A DNA stretch of 64,000 bases from Elephas maximus indicus (Eukaryota; Chordata; Mammalia; Proboscidea; Elephantidae): contig NC_064819.1 of assembly GCF_024166365.1 (NCBI RefSeq), forward strand, positions 149,258,793-149,322,792, read 5' to 3'. Each line of letters opens with the position of its first letter. Position 1 is the first letter of the stretch. The position numbers and the translations under genes are program-made. Below are positions 10,738 through 21,571 of this stretch, one piece after another. The notes below the pieces were generated by a model. The model was not told where the DNA came from and made no database searches. It worked only from the letters and a program-made list of their open reading frames with translations.

Positions 10738-11287
10738 GAAGAGTTCTTTTTCAAGTATTAGAGTGATACTTCTAGGATGAAATTCTCTTGGGTCCCCATG
10801 GGTTTGTTGTAGTTATAGGCAATTAGTAAGTCATCTCTCTTCCATTTTGGAAACGAAGCCTCCAGTGTCCCACCATCAATTATGCAAAAATAATTCTTGA
10901 GCAGTTGAGCAAAGGAAGCCACTTTTATCTCTCAACTAATTGCTCTTGACCCAGTTCCCTAATGCCCTTGTTCCGGAGTGGTTCAAGGGCTACTATGTCA
11001 ACAACCTCTTCCTTGAGTCATCTGAGACCGACAGGCCTCCTTCTCTCCCCAGTTATCCAATAGTGAACAACAGGCACACTTCACGTCTGGAACATGAAAA
11101 GGCAATCAAATTCTTTGCACTTTTTTTATGATCACTATTGTTCTTGTCTCCTGTGACACTTCACCTGTTCATGAAAGGAATATCTTCCTTTTTATAATTA
11201 CAATAGACTTTAAAGAAATACATTAGTGCCCCCTCAACGTTAATTAATACTTTTTCTGTGGTTAAAATAACATATGTATTTTTCTAG

Positions 11288-11451
11288 GTGATCAAGATAT
11301 CGACGTGGTTTCTGAATACATTTTAAAAATGAAAGTAATTTATTCAGCAGTTGAAGGTCGGATCAAATTTTCTGCTGGAAGTTATTGCCAAGGAAGCTTT
11401 TTTCTAGTATCTCTTTTATTTTTGGCAGTGAGCCTTGTTTCATACCAATAG
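11288..11451 (+). CDS. NT5E: NT5E exon 9 coding part (residues ~521-574, stop)
   Basis: The acceptor is TTTTTCTAG at 11287 and the TAG stop is at 11449-11451. It encodes the end of the C-terminal domain and the GPI-attachment signal. S549 in F-S-A-G-S sits at the human omega site, followed by a spacer and a hydrophobic tail (L-V-S-L-L-F-L-A-V-S-L-V) that is removed when the anchor is added. The tail is more diverged from human than the rest of the protein, which is usual for cleaved GPI signals. The length from the exon 4 border to the stop equals human exactly. Confidence 0.96.
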
Positions 11452-11789
11452 CCAAAACTTCTCCCTGCCGTTAATGCGTGAAACTACATTGTTTTCAAGT
11501 GAGGTTCAAGTCGGCATTTTAGGACTTGGTTTTGTGATGGCACAGAACATCCTCGCAGGCTCCTAGAAGCTGAAGTTTACAATGTTGTAAAAAGACAAGA
11601 CTGACATCATCACTCAAGGTCAACAACTTAGTGAGACAGACAAAAAAATGAGGGAAATAATTAAAACAGAACCTTATGAGGAGGGGAAGGACAGCTATAT
11701 TTTGTTTACAAATCCAAATTTTTATAAAATTGTATTAACTATTTAAAATCACAGAAATCATTTTTTTCCTCTGGGCCCATTCTATTAGA

Positions 11790-11945
11790 GCCTTGGTGGC
11801 AGGCACAGTGGTTAAGAGCTACAGCATGCTACGGCTGCTAACCAGAAGGTGGGCAGTTCGAATCTACCACCTGTTCATTGCAAACCCTATTCTATAGGGT
11901 CGCTGAGTCAGAATCAACTTGATGGCAACGGGTTTGGTTTGGTTT
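11790..11945 (+). mobile_element. AfroSINE (sense, short type) in NT5E 3' UTR
   Basis: The head GTGGTTAAGAGCTACAGC, B-box-like GGGCAGTTCGAATCTACC, then CTATAGGGTCGCTGAGTCAG and the tail GGTTTGGTTTGGTTT. It lacks the central block of the long forms. Its position 340 bp after the stop codon means it is transcribed as part of the NT5E mRNA. Confidence 0.92.
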
Positions 11946-12044
11946 AGGGCCTTTCTAATCCAGCAAACAACTGTTTACATAAAATTTTATAATTGACAAG
12001 GGATCTTTAAGCACACAGATGCCACAACTTACTTTGGTGGGAAA

Positions 12045-12185
12045 GGCAAGTGTTATTTTACAGATGAGGAAATTGAAGCTCAGAGTTGACTTGCTCAAGG
12101 CTGAACAGCTAAAAGTGACAAATCCAAGACTTGGACCTAGGTCTTTTGACCTCGAGTCCAGCACTCTTTCAACATATCAAATTGC
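12045..12185 (-). repeat. MIR SINE (antisense) in NT5E 3' UTR
   Basis: The reverse complement shows the MIR core; on the given strand TTTTACAGATGAGGAAATTG and the following GAAGCTCAGAG are diagnostic. Confidence 0.75.
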
Positions 12186-13403
12186 TATTCAGAATGATAC
12201 TTAATAGTCTCTTTTCACAATTATCAATGGCCCCAAGCTCATGGATGACAAGCCTCTGCTTTATTTCTGGTTTCTATTTTTTGCCTTTTTAGCTCCTGTT
12301 GTTATAGTGTTTAAAAAACACAGGGTAGCGTTCTCGCTTGCATCACCCAGGTGCCTTTGATGAGTTAGGGAACAAACTTTGTGTAGCAGATAATGAGAAA
12401 GGCCAGAGGCTGCAAAAGGCAATTAAGGGGCCGGGGAGAAAAGAGAAGGACAAACAGGACACCCAGGACAGAGTCACATTATAAAAGAACATTTAGATTT
12501 TTTAAGTAGGTATTCGATAAGTAGGCAGCAGTGCCTGACACATAATGTTAGCAGTTATTAATCTCATGAGTTTAATCAGCTCTGCCTCTGTACTCTTTCC
12601 TTCCTTCTTCCTAAAGTGAAGGTGCCATGAGAAAAGAACTTTGTATAACGAGCTGTAATTCTACAGCTGCACTTGCCCCTGCCCAGCAAAATACTAGCAC
12701 TGTACTTATTCATGTTACACCAAACACATACACACACATCAAGTTTTAGAAAATCCAGAGGGGAGACAACCATTAATTTTAAGAAGTGGTATACATACAA
12801 TGTTTGAAGTCAGCTCTGCCTCTAAATCCCGACAATCACTCCAAGTAATTCTCAAGTCGAGGGAGTGGGCCCCTCTGAGTGGATGTTCAGGAAATACCCA
12901 GACTGATAAAATGACTTATGCCCAAAGAACAAATATTTGCTTACGGGGGTAATGATGTCCTGTGAGTCTGCTCAGCATCACGTGATTCAAGAGATGCAAG
13001 CCTTCACCTTAAAAATAGTGAGCAAACAGCAGCTGGAAAGGAATGGTATGTTTGTTTCTTAGTATTTACAAATATTAAGTATTCTTGATACAAAATATAC
13101 TTTTAAACTTCACAGCCTTTTTTTTTTTTTTTACAAATGTTGTGGCAGTAAAATAATGCCCTTGGTTCTGTGCACATACAGATGAGCTATAAACAAGTGT
13201 CAGTAAGAGTGTAAGAATTGAAAACTTGAAAAAGGTTCGTTCATTTGGGATACATTTTTTATGCTTGGCCAGTAAAATAGGATAAATCCTATCGAAGCAC
13301 AATTTTTTAAACATTCTTCTAAGTTTTCTAAGTATGTGTGTATGTTTTGTGCAGTGGTATTGAAAAATGACCTTGAACCACTTTGGAATTGTAGATTCCA
13401 AAC

Positions 13404-13409
13404 AATAAA
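13404..13409 (+). promoter_or_regulatory. NT5E: Poly(A) signal of NT5E (AATAAA)
   Basis: The canonical AATAAA lies within CCAAACAATAAAATTTATG and is followed by GT/T-rich sequence. It is the last canonical signal before the RTE element begins, and it gives a 3' UTR length close to the human one. Inferred, not shown. Confidence 0.6.
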
Positions 13410-13682
13410 ATTTATGATACGCTCCCTGATCTTTAGTAGTTATTTCTTCTGTCAGGCAAACACTTGTAACCTGATAAGATATGACTGAAGAAAGCTCTTT
13501 GACAATTTCTCATGGATAAAATTTCTCTTGATAACCCTTTGTCATTTGATCACCCCCTATGCCCAAAAAAATTGCATGCAGGTTTTAGGTAGAAATTAAA
13601 AGTAAAGAATATTTTAAGACTATTAAATTTTCTGGGTTTGATGTTCAGAAACATACATTTGATGTGTAGAAACATACTGGTC

Positions 13683-14635
13683 ATTGTTAGGTGCTGTCAA
13701 GTCGGTTCCGACTCGCAGCTACCCTACGTATAACAGAACAAAACACTGCCTGGTCCTGCATCATCCTCATGATCGTTGTCATGCTTGAGCCCACTGTTGT
13801 AGTCACTGTCAATCCATCTCATTGAAGGTCTTCCTCTTCTTTGCTCACCCTCTACTTTACCAAGCATGATTTCCTTCTCCAGGGACTGATCCCTCCTGAT
13901 AACAGGTCCAAAGTATGTGAGACATAGTCTCACCATCCTTGCTTCTAAGGAGTATTCTGGTTGAAATTCTTCAAAGACAGATTTGTTCATTCTTTTGGCA
14001 GTCCATGATATATTTAACAGTCTTTGCCAATACCACGATACAAAGGCATCAATTCTTCAGTCTTCCTTATTCATTGTCCAGCTTTCGAATGCATATGAGG
14101 TGATTGAAAACACCATGGCTTGGGTCAGGTGCACCTTAAGTCATCAAGGTGACATTTTTGCTTTTCAACACTTTAAAGAGGTCTTTTGCAGCAGATTTGC
14201 CCGATGCAGTGTCCTTCAATTTCTTGATTGCTGCTTCCATGGGTATTGATTGTGGATCCAAGTAAAATGCAATCCCTGACAACTTCAGTCTTTTCTCCGT
14301 TTATCATGATACTGCTTATTGGTCCAGTTGTGAGGATTTTTGTTCTATGCTGAGATGTAATCCATGCTGAAGGCTGTGGTCTTTGATCTTCAACAGTAAG
14401 TGCTTCAAGTCGTCTTCACTTTCAGCAAACAAGGTTGTGTCATCTGCATAACGCAGGTTTTTAACGAGTCTTCCTCCAATCCTGATGCCCGGTTCTTCTT
14501 CGTATAGTCCAGTTTCTTGGATTATTTGCTTAGTATACAGACTGAATACATATGGTGAAAGGATACAACCCTGATACATACCTTTCCTGACTTTAAACCA
14601 CACAGTATCCCCTTGTTCTGTACTGGTAGCACATT
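13683..14635 (-). mobile_element. RTE/BovB-type LINE, 5'-truncated
   Basis: On the minus strand two coding remnants are legible. One, about 14316-14603, is reverse transcriptase with MYQGCILSPYVFSLY and the catalytic YADD in RYADDTTLFAESEDD. The other, 13724-13990, is the C-terminal end with RGRPSMRWID. They lie in different frames with stops between, so the copy is dead. The element's 3' end (13683-13720) reads, in reverse, GAGTCGGAACCGACTTGAC followed by AGCACCTAACAATG, the same end that AfroSINEs carry. A short TACTGGT at both edges may be a target duplication. Confidence 0.88.
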
Positions 14636-15056
14636 GAAACTAGCTCTGTTACACCTGGATCAACCAGACACATTAATTTCACTTGGTAGCAATGCTGCCT
14701 TCAGTAGGCTCAGTTTCTTGTAAGAAAGAAACTATTTGATTAATAAAACTGCTAATAGTTTTTCATTAGCAGGAGTTGCTCCCTCTGGGAGTATATAGTC
14801 CCATGGACGTATGGCTTGGCAAGCAGCCATAATGGCTTGTCAAAATTAGGAAAAGGTCTCCTTACTTCTGGTGCACCCAGTTCCACACCAAGACACAACA
14901 AATTGAGTTCGGGTGGGGTTTTGGCCACCAATGGCACCCTGCAGCAATCAGCTGCAGCAGCTCTGAGGCAAGGAACAGCTTCTGTGTCCTGTATATTTTA
15001 CAAACCAAAGGTTATAATTAATGTTACTTTTGTGCTGGTGAAACAGAATACATTTT

Positions 15057-15265
15057 GTAACCCTGGTGGTGCAACCGTTAAGCACTTGGTTACTAACTGT
15101 AAGGTTGCTGGTCAATCCTACCCAGTGGCTCTCCCAGAGAAAAGACCTGGAGATCTACTCCCATAAAGATTACAGCCTTGGAAACCCTACAGGGCAGTTC
15201 TACTCTGCTACATGGGGTCTCTATGAGTTGAGATCTACTCGAGGGCACCTAAAAACAACAGCAGC
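15057..15265 (+). mobile_element. AfroSINE (sense, long type 1)
   Basis: Head CCCTGGTGGTGCAACCGTTA, central GACCTGGAGATCTACTCCC, GGGCAGTTCTACTCTGC, and tail CACCTAAAAACAACAGC. Full-length in the intergenic spacer. Confidence 0.9.
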
Positions 15266-16399
15266 AGCAAAACAAAACGAACCAGCTTTCCTATCCAATG
15301 TAGTCAAAAGGAGGAGTTTTAAACTTTTATAACATAAACTGAGGGGATCTCAAACCTCTAGGGAGTAGTACACTTCCGAGGACTCCAGCAATTTGAATTT
15401 AAAACTTAGTGAAAATCATCCAGGTAACAAATAAGCTAGTTAAGCTATGAAAACAACTCCGATCCATGACAAGGAGGCCTGACATATTAAAACAGCAATG
15501 GAAATTACACTGGGCCTATTATTTATCAGGATTCTTGGTCACAAAAACAAAAACTGTAAGCAATTATCAGAAAGATATTAGCTAGCCCCCAGAATCAAAA
15601 AGCGTGGAGAGCCAGGCCTAGAAAATAGCAAGCAAGGAAAGTGAAACGCAGCTAAAATTACCCTGCCCAGAGCGGCAAGTCCTGAGCTAAGGCTGCAGTG
15701 CTGCAAGGTTCTCCACAGCAGCCCTTACCCGCAAGGGCCTCTGACAATCCTTGTGCCTCATATCTTCCCTTCATCCAGACAGGAGCATCTAATTAGCTCG
15801 GCCTGGTTTACATGGCCAAGTTGTCTTTCATAAATGAGGAAATAACTCCCAGCCTTCAGGCTTCTACAGTGAAAATCCACACCCTCTCTCCCAATAACCT
15901 TGGAATTTCCCCAAGGGTGTTCCAATTCTGGAGAGTCAAAAATGACAAAGGCCCGGACTGTAGCTGTAATAACACCTTGATTATATATTATTATACATTC
16001 TGCTAAGAAAAACAAAGTGCAAATTAAACTCTGTTTATACTTTGGTTGTAAAATCTAATGTAAGTCAATAAATTATAAAGTGCTTGAAACTCAACCACTC
16101 TTTTAAATTTTCTGATATCTATAACTCAGTGGTTATAACCTTATAATGATCCTTACAAATTTCAAAGTGTCTTCCTATCTATTTAATTTCATTTTATCCT
16201 CCCAACTAGAAACATTGATAGTTCCATTTGTATAAACACTTTTCAAAAGAGTTCTCCACGAAGCTCATGCACTAGGGGACACATAAAAATGGATGGGAAG
16301 GAATGTACAAAGTAAAATATGTGAAATGCATCAGGGGAACATACTTTTTAAAGCGATACAGAGAGTGACTACTTTTAAAAAAACAAAGGCTTCTTTGGC

Positions 16400-16555
16400 A
16401 CAATAGTGACAAGAACAAGAATTCTGACTCTACCACTCTTTCTGGCCTCAGTATCTTCACCTCTGAAGTAGGACTAACACCACCTCACAGTTACTGTGAT
16501 GAAATGTGGTAACATACGTAACATGCCTGGCAAATAGTAGGCACTGAATTTTAGT
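16400..16555 (+). repeat. MIR SINE
   Basis: Diverged MIR: TTCTGACTCTACCACTC, CCTCAGTATCTTCACCTCTG, and the tail CATGCCTGGCAAATAGTAGG. Confidence 0.7.
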
Positions 16556-17469
16556 TCCTTTCTCCTTTTATAACGTAAATAATTTATTAATTTTCAATGT
16601 ATGGCTTTTATACCTCAAATTTTCTTTAACAGAGCTCATCCATAGTTAAAATTTTTCTCACCTACATTAAACCCAAGTTAAAGGAGAGTAGATGAGAATG
16701 GCATAAAAAGGATTGTAAAATACTTTTTTTTTTCCAGTCACCATGATATTTTACATGAAAACGTTAAAAATTCTCTGGATTTAAATGGGAATAGTTAGCC
16801 TGATTAATTCTGCATCTGTCCCTGAGAAGTTAGGAAATGTTTAAGGCTTGGTATTAAGGCACTGAGTCACAGAAACTTATACATATTCTAGAACTTTTGA
16901 GCATTTAAAACTATAATAAGACTACTGACACAACCTTTTCAAAACTGTATAACATATTAATGTCCCTTTTTTGTAAACCTTGGAAAAAAATTAATGAATA
17001 GCATCATTAAATAGGCTAGTTTCCAAAGTATATTGGGAGTTCCCACAGCACCCAACACACAGTTGATACTCAGTAAATATATTTTGAATGAATGCTGTAA
17101 CTAGTAACTAATACAAAATGCTCAATCCTGAAAGAGAGATTCGTCTCAAGGAGAAAAGCACAGGATGACAAGGAATTCCAAGTAAAATTCTAAAACAATG
17201 AATCTCTAAAAATAGTATTTTAAATTAACTTTCCCCAAGGAATACAGTTAAGTCCACATTTTTCTTTTGGAGAGATAACATAAGCCAAAAATCTGCTTAC
17301 CTAAATTGTTTATAGGAGCTTTTGGAATATAGCTACACACACTCAGTGAAACTCAGTAGTAACTGCACAATCACAAATATCTGTTAAGTATTCAATTTTC
17401 ACACCCAACAGGGGTATAACCTGTCAGTCACCCAGCAGCAAGAATAAAGAGAAGTCCATTGATTATTAT

Positions 17470-17944
17470 GAAAAACTCATAAAGGATATTTTATTTACAG
17501 ACACACAGTTAATTATGTAGAAAATGAAAATAAGGAAAACAAATCTACTAAAATATATTAACTATAAATATGAAAGTGAATCAGCTCTTATTCATGTTTC
17601 TCCACACTAACCATAATTATTTTCAAAGTGATACAATATAAAAGTTATCAATCTTATCTGTTTGCTCTAAAAGAATTATGAATTATGTCTTTAAAAAATG
17701 CCAATAACAAGTGATTTTTGCTCTAATAAAATATGGACAAGTATAAAATGAAAGGCTCAGAAACCCAATCACTTTTAATCATTATTATGTTTTAGTCTTT
17801 ATTAAAACACACAAAAAAATCAAAATTTCAGACACTGAAATACATGATATGTACAAGAATATACAAAAGGAAAAGGAAAAAAAGGTACATATATACTGCA
17901 CTAGCAGAAATTTCAACTGGTTATGCTACCCCAAATCCAAATGT
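17470..17944 (-). other. SNX14: SNX14 3' UTR
   Basis: About 470 nt between the stop codon and the inferred cleavage site. AT-rich, with no repeat recognised. A second AATAAA on the minus strand at 17798-17803 could give a shorter form. Confidence 0.6.
17490..17495 (-). promoter_or_regulatory. SNX14: Poly(A) signal of SNX14 (AATAAA on minus strand)
   Basis: TTTATT on the given strand is AATAAA on the minus strand, about 450 nt past the stop. Chosen over the nearer signal at 17798-17803 only because it gives a more typical 3' UTR length; both may be used. Confidence 0.5.
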
Positions 17945-17983
17945 TTACATCCAGGATGTCACAGAGGTTACTTCCTTTTGTAC
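17945..17983 (-). CDS. SNX14: SNX14 last coding exon (V-Q-K-E-V-T-S-V-T-S-W-M, stop)
   Basis: The minus-strand acceptor TTTTGCTTTAG precedes 17983, and the TAA stop is at 17947-17945. It encodes the last 12 residues, identical in ending to human SNX14. Confidence 0.96.
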   Translation of the reverse strand, partial: VQKEVTSVTSWM

Positions 17984-18894
17984 CTAAAGCAAAACAAATG
18001 CGTTTTAACAGAAGATAATAACAAAGGGTTCATTTGTGAATTGCCTAACAGCTCTAGGATATTAAAATTCTAACCTAAGACATACATATAATATATACCA
18101 AAAGAAATTAGCTGGCATAAGCAGCAGAAAATATCTATGTTTTAGAGATGTGTAAATAACAAAGTTTCATGACAGGCCTTATAGTCTCGGAGAGCTGGAG
18201 GTTTTCTGCTATTGATTCCCATGTAAATTGAACATAAAAAGTCTGTAACTTCCATCTCGTTTTAATATAAATTTAATGTTACTATACTCTGCAAGTTTAT
18301 AATAGGTAAAGAGTTCACATCTGGTTTTCTCTACAAGACTGACATTTCACTGCTCTGTCACAACCTTGAAGAGTAGCTTTTATATCAGACCAAAGAGATT
18401 AGTCAGAAAAATAATAAAAACAATAATGACTTAAACCCTTACTCATATCTCAAAATCCACAAGATTAAATATAATAATATTACCATTCTCAAACTCCTAT
18501 TCATTTTGTGCTCTGGATTCATATAAATTTAACAGCTTAAAAAAATACTCAAGTCTCTGACTTACAGAGCACACAGTGTTGCAGATGGCAGCCTGAAGAG
18601 TTTGGTCTATTCTAGAGCTAGGACTTCCTCTTGCTCTAGAGAGACCAGCACAAGTTTAATGTCCCTATCTGCTTGTGATTGGGAAGGGATGAAATCAAGA
18701 CAGAGCCTATTCAGTTCCCACCATCCCCCTAAATCCACTCTCATGTGCAAGCATGCTGAATAAAGAACCTATAAAGAGCCATTTGCTTAGGTTGTTCGTT
18801 TTAAAGTTTCATGGGTTTTCTTTATTTTTGTGCCCCTAATTAAAATAAATGTCAACACACCATTAAAAGAATAAAATTTCTGCTTTTCAGTTAC

Positions 18895-18951
18895 CTTATT
18901 GAGCTCGGGAAACAGTTCCTGTATCACAATGTCCAGTAAAACGTAAGTCAG
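18895..18951 (-). CDS. SNX14: SNX14 second-last exon
   Basis: 57 nt, 19 whole codons: L-T-Y-V-L-L-D-I-V-I-Q-E-L-F-P-E-L-N-K. The acceptor ends CTTTAG and the donor is AAG|GTAACT. Part of the C-terminal nexin domain. Confidence 0.96.
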
Positions 18952-19072
18952 CTAAAGCATCCAAAAAAAGAAAAGTTTCAAATCATTAAGCAAAAAACCA
19001 AAATATGATAAACACAAGATTGAGGATAGTGGTTAACTCTAAATGGGAAGGCAAAGACTAAGATTCACAATA

Positions 19073-19771
19073 CAGTCATGTGCCCCTTAACATCCACAAT
19101 ACGTTCTGTGAAATAGATGTTATGTGATTTGGACATTGTGTGATTACCATTATTATATACTTAGCAAAGCTATATGGGATACTTTTTGTTTCACTTCTAA
19201 ATCGATACTTCTCTTTTGCCTCTTGCTGCTGCTATCACTAAAACTGGTTTTGCTGTGTTTGGGAGCCACGATGCACTTCACGGTAATGCTTTCGAGAGAA
19301 AATTAAAAGGAGAGATAATGCTACAACACTCAAGAGATGCATGACACACGAGGTTGGATGCCACTGCCTATGAGTCGAAGCATATACTCTTTGTAAGTAG
19401 GAAAAGATCACATTAATGATACAGTACATACATAGGCCAGTGACATAGGCATTCATTATGACTACCAAAACGTATGTGCTACGGATTATATACGTAATTT
19501 TTTTTTCTACCAATATTAAAAAAAAAAAAAAAATTTTTTTTTTTTTTTTTTTTTTTAACCAATATAAGCCTAGCAGTGCAATCGCTTTGTATACAGGTGA
19601 CATGAGATACACGTGTTGCTTGTGGGAAACTGTCATGTTCACTATGTCCAGTTATATTCGCTACGTCCAGTTCTGCAACTGAGATTTCTGAACTCTCTTA
19701 TAACCTCATGGGATCATGGACATATATGCTGTCAGATGTTGCCCAAATGGACGTTATGCAGCACATGACTG
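19073..19771. mobile_element. MER6-like TcMar/Tigger DNA transposon relic
   Basis: The left end CAGTCATGTGCCCCTTAAC and the right end GACGTTATGCAGCACATGAC plus TG form terminal inverted repeats with CAGTCATGTGC at both tips. TA precedes the left end; the right flank is TT, probably a mutated TA. No transposase frame is visible. The interior holds a long A/T palindrome (19518-19556). Confidence 0.7.
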
Positions 19772-20309
19772 TTTATCATAAAAGAAGCACAAAAGTAGCT
19801 TCAATAATAATATTCTGCTTCTTAATATGAGTGGTAAGTACCCATTTGTTCACATGTAGACATTTTATTATTATGTCTTACAACTCAGTTATATGTTAAA
19901 TATTTTTATACATAACAAATATTTTAAAGACACAGGCAGGGCACGAAATTGTAATTTTACTAAGATCTCAACAGAATATACATAGACTATAAACATAAAA
20001 TTGTCAACTGTTGTTCTATGTAACCTGAATGATGGAATTATTGATTTAAATTTTTACTTTTTTTACATTAATTTTCTATGTATTTCAAAATTTCTACAAT
20101 GAATGAATGTTCGTTTTAAATCAAAACGATTCATGTTATACAGAAAAAAGATAACCAGCAAATAAAGAGTAACAAATAAAACGCACTTTTTTCTATTGAA
20201 ATGTTTGAGTTACGTTGTCTTCATTTAGTAGTAATGATATACCAGATACCCTGCTGTGTCATTCACCAAATCTAGCCAACACTAGGCTACTGGTTTCAAA
20301 GAATGTTAC

Positions 20310-20401
20310 CTGCTTGTTGAGTACGGGCTGCTGTAAGCCATCAAATAGAAGTCTGATGCTTTCATACTTGGCTTCTTTACCAATACACTTGACTATCAGA
20401 T
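20310..20401 (-). CDS. SNX14: SNX14 third-last exon
   Basis: 92 nt. The acceptor is TTCTTATTTAG and the donor is CAG|GTAACA. It completes a split Asp codon and encodes [24 protein letters not shown] and the following residues, part of the nexin C domain. A ~21 kb intron lies upstream of it in gene order. Confidence 0.96.
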
Positions 20402-20640
20402 CTAAATAAGAAAGCCACATGTGAAACAAGTTTATATTATAAAGTGACTAATCACTAAGTGAATCATAAAGCAAAATCTCCACCCTGGAGGCGGGGCCAA
20501 GATGGCAGACTAGGTGGACACTACCGCGGATCCCTCTTGCAACAAAGACTCGGAAAAACAAGTGAATCGATCACATACATAACAATCTACGAACCCTGAA
20601 CAACAAACACAGATTTAGAGATGGAGAATGAACAAATACG

Positions 20641-21260
20641 GGGAGGCAGCGATTGTTTTCAGAGCCTGGAGCCAGCGTACCAGTCACGTGACCTTCGGCG
20701 CCCGATTTGGGGCAGAGCCCAGGGGGGTAGACAGCACAAACAAGGGGCCCAGCCCTGGCCCCCGAACTCACTCCGGGAGGGGGTCCAGCCGGTTCGCACG
20801 AGCGGCGTGGCGGCACAACTGGTGTGAGAAGTCCCAGGGAGGCAGTGAATGGTCTTGGAGTGGGGAGAGCAGCGTTCCAGTCAGGGAGCCGTCCCGCCGG
20901 GATTTTGGCGGGGCGCGGCTACAGCATAAGCGCGGGGAGCTGCTCCACCCCCCTGAACTGACCCCGGAGGGGGCCCAGCCAGTTCGCGCGGGCGGCATGG
21001 CGACGCAGCCGGTGGGAGAAGTCCCCGACAGACAGTGACGGGTCTCGGAGCAGGGAGAGCAGCGTCCCAGACCGGACGCATGGTCGCGGCGCCGGCGCGG
21101 GGAGCTGCTCTGATTGCCTGAGCTGACCCCGGGGGGGCGCCCAGCCAGTTCTTGGAGGCGGCGCGGCGACGCGGCTGGCGGGATGGGGAGTCCCTGGGAG
21201 GCAGAGACTGATTTTGGAGTCAGGACTGCACCGTCCCAGTAGGGGAACCTTGACGTTGGG
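20641..21260 (+). repeat. Tandem monomers in L1 5' UTR
   Basis: Units start at about 20641, 20837, 21027 and 21196 (196, 190, 169 bp, then partial). Each opens with a GGGAGGCAG-type motif (GACAGACAG in the third) preceded by GAAGTCCC/GGAGTCCC, followed by GGAG, CAGCGT and TCCCAG-like motifs and a GAGGGGGNCCAGCC-like block. Monomeric 5' UTRs act as repeated promoter units in rodent L1s. Confidence 0.75.
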
Positions 21261-21571
21261 CGTGGGGTTGGCAGCGGAGGATCGAACCGTGACTCCAGTG
21301 GGCCAGACCCCCCAGGGGAAATCTCCACACAGCCAGCACACATAGGCGACGCGCCCCGTGGAAATCTCAGATGTAATAGTCATTCCAAGCAAGACAAGCA
21401 ACTCCAGCTATATTCTGAGGTGCTACTCTCCTATCTCTCTGGTCCCTCCCCCACCCTCCCCAGGCAGCTTCATTAACATCCGAATAGCCTGAGCCAGAGG
21501 GAGAACTCTGATAGGGAACTGACTGCATTTTTTTTTTTAGCGGATTTTCTGGAAAAACTAGTTTCCCAGTG

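Larger units (their letters stand above)
8990..11287 (+). other. NT5E: NT5E intron 8
   Basis: Holds an L1 3' fragment, a TA-flanked palindromic element, a MER5A relic, and the second copy of a ~110-bp duplicated segment (11139-11246) that ends about 40 bp before the exon 9 acceptor. Otherwise it is unrecognised. Confidence 0.6.
1..13425 (+). other. NT5E: NT5E (CD73) gene, 3' part: intron 3 to poly(A) site
   Basis: This is the 3' half of the gene for ecto-5'-nucleotidase (CD73), a GPI-anchored, zinc-dependent cell-surface enzyme that hydrolyses extracellular AMP to adenosine. Six exons are visible at 3084-3281, 4198-4352, 5933-6038, 7334-7483, 8789-8989 and 11288-11451. All have AG/GT boundaries and mutually consistent split codons. 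Their translation follows the human protein closely and ends at the same residue if the length is 574. Exons 1-3, which carry the signal peptide and the metallophosphatase metal ligands, lie upstream of the window. The neighbour downstream, SNX14, is convergent, as in human. Identification is by recognition of the protein sequence and is secure. Confidence 0.97.
11452..13425 (+). other. NT5E: NT5E 3' UTR
   Basis: About 2 kb from the stop codon to the first well-placed AATAAA. It contains a sense AfroSINE (11790-11945), an inverted MIR (about 12045-12185) and a T tract at 13119-13132. The 3' limit is inferred from the poly(A) signal and from the expected length of the human transcript; shorter isoforms are possible. 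Confidence 0.7.
13426..17469. other. Intergenic spacer between convergent NT5E and SNX14
   Basis: About 4 kb. It holds an RTE LINE fragment (13683-14635), an AfroSINE (15057-15265), a MIR (about 16400-16555) and a short MIR/L2-like tail (about 17045-17100). The stretches 14650-15050, 15340-16390 and 16560-17040 contain no gene or repeat I can name. No RNA gene or promoter-like CpG cluster is seen. Confidence 0.65.

Noticed and set aside
20571-21401. Long GC-rich frames on the minus strand (up to 191 codons)
   Set aside because: They are antisense reads through the L1 5' UTR monomers; the open length follows from GC content and repetition.
21569-21571. GTG as the start of L1 ORF1
   Set aside because: The next codon is ATG at 21572, which fits known ORF1 starts; GTG initiation is not expected in mammals.
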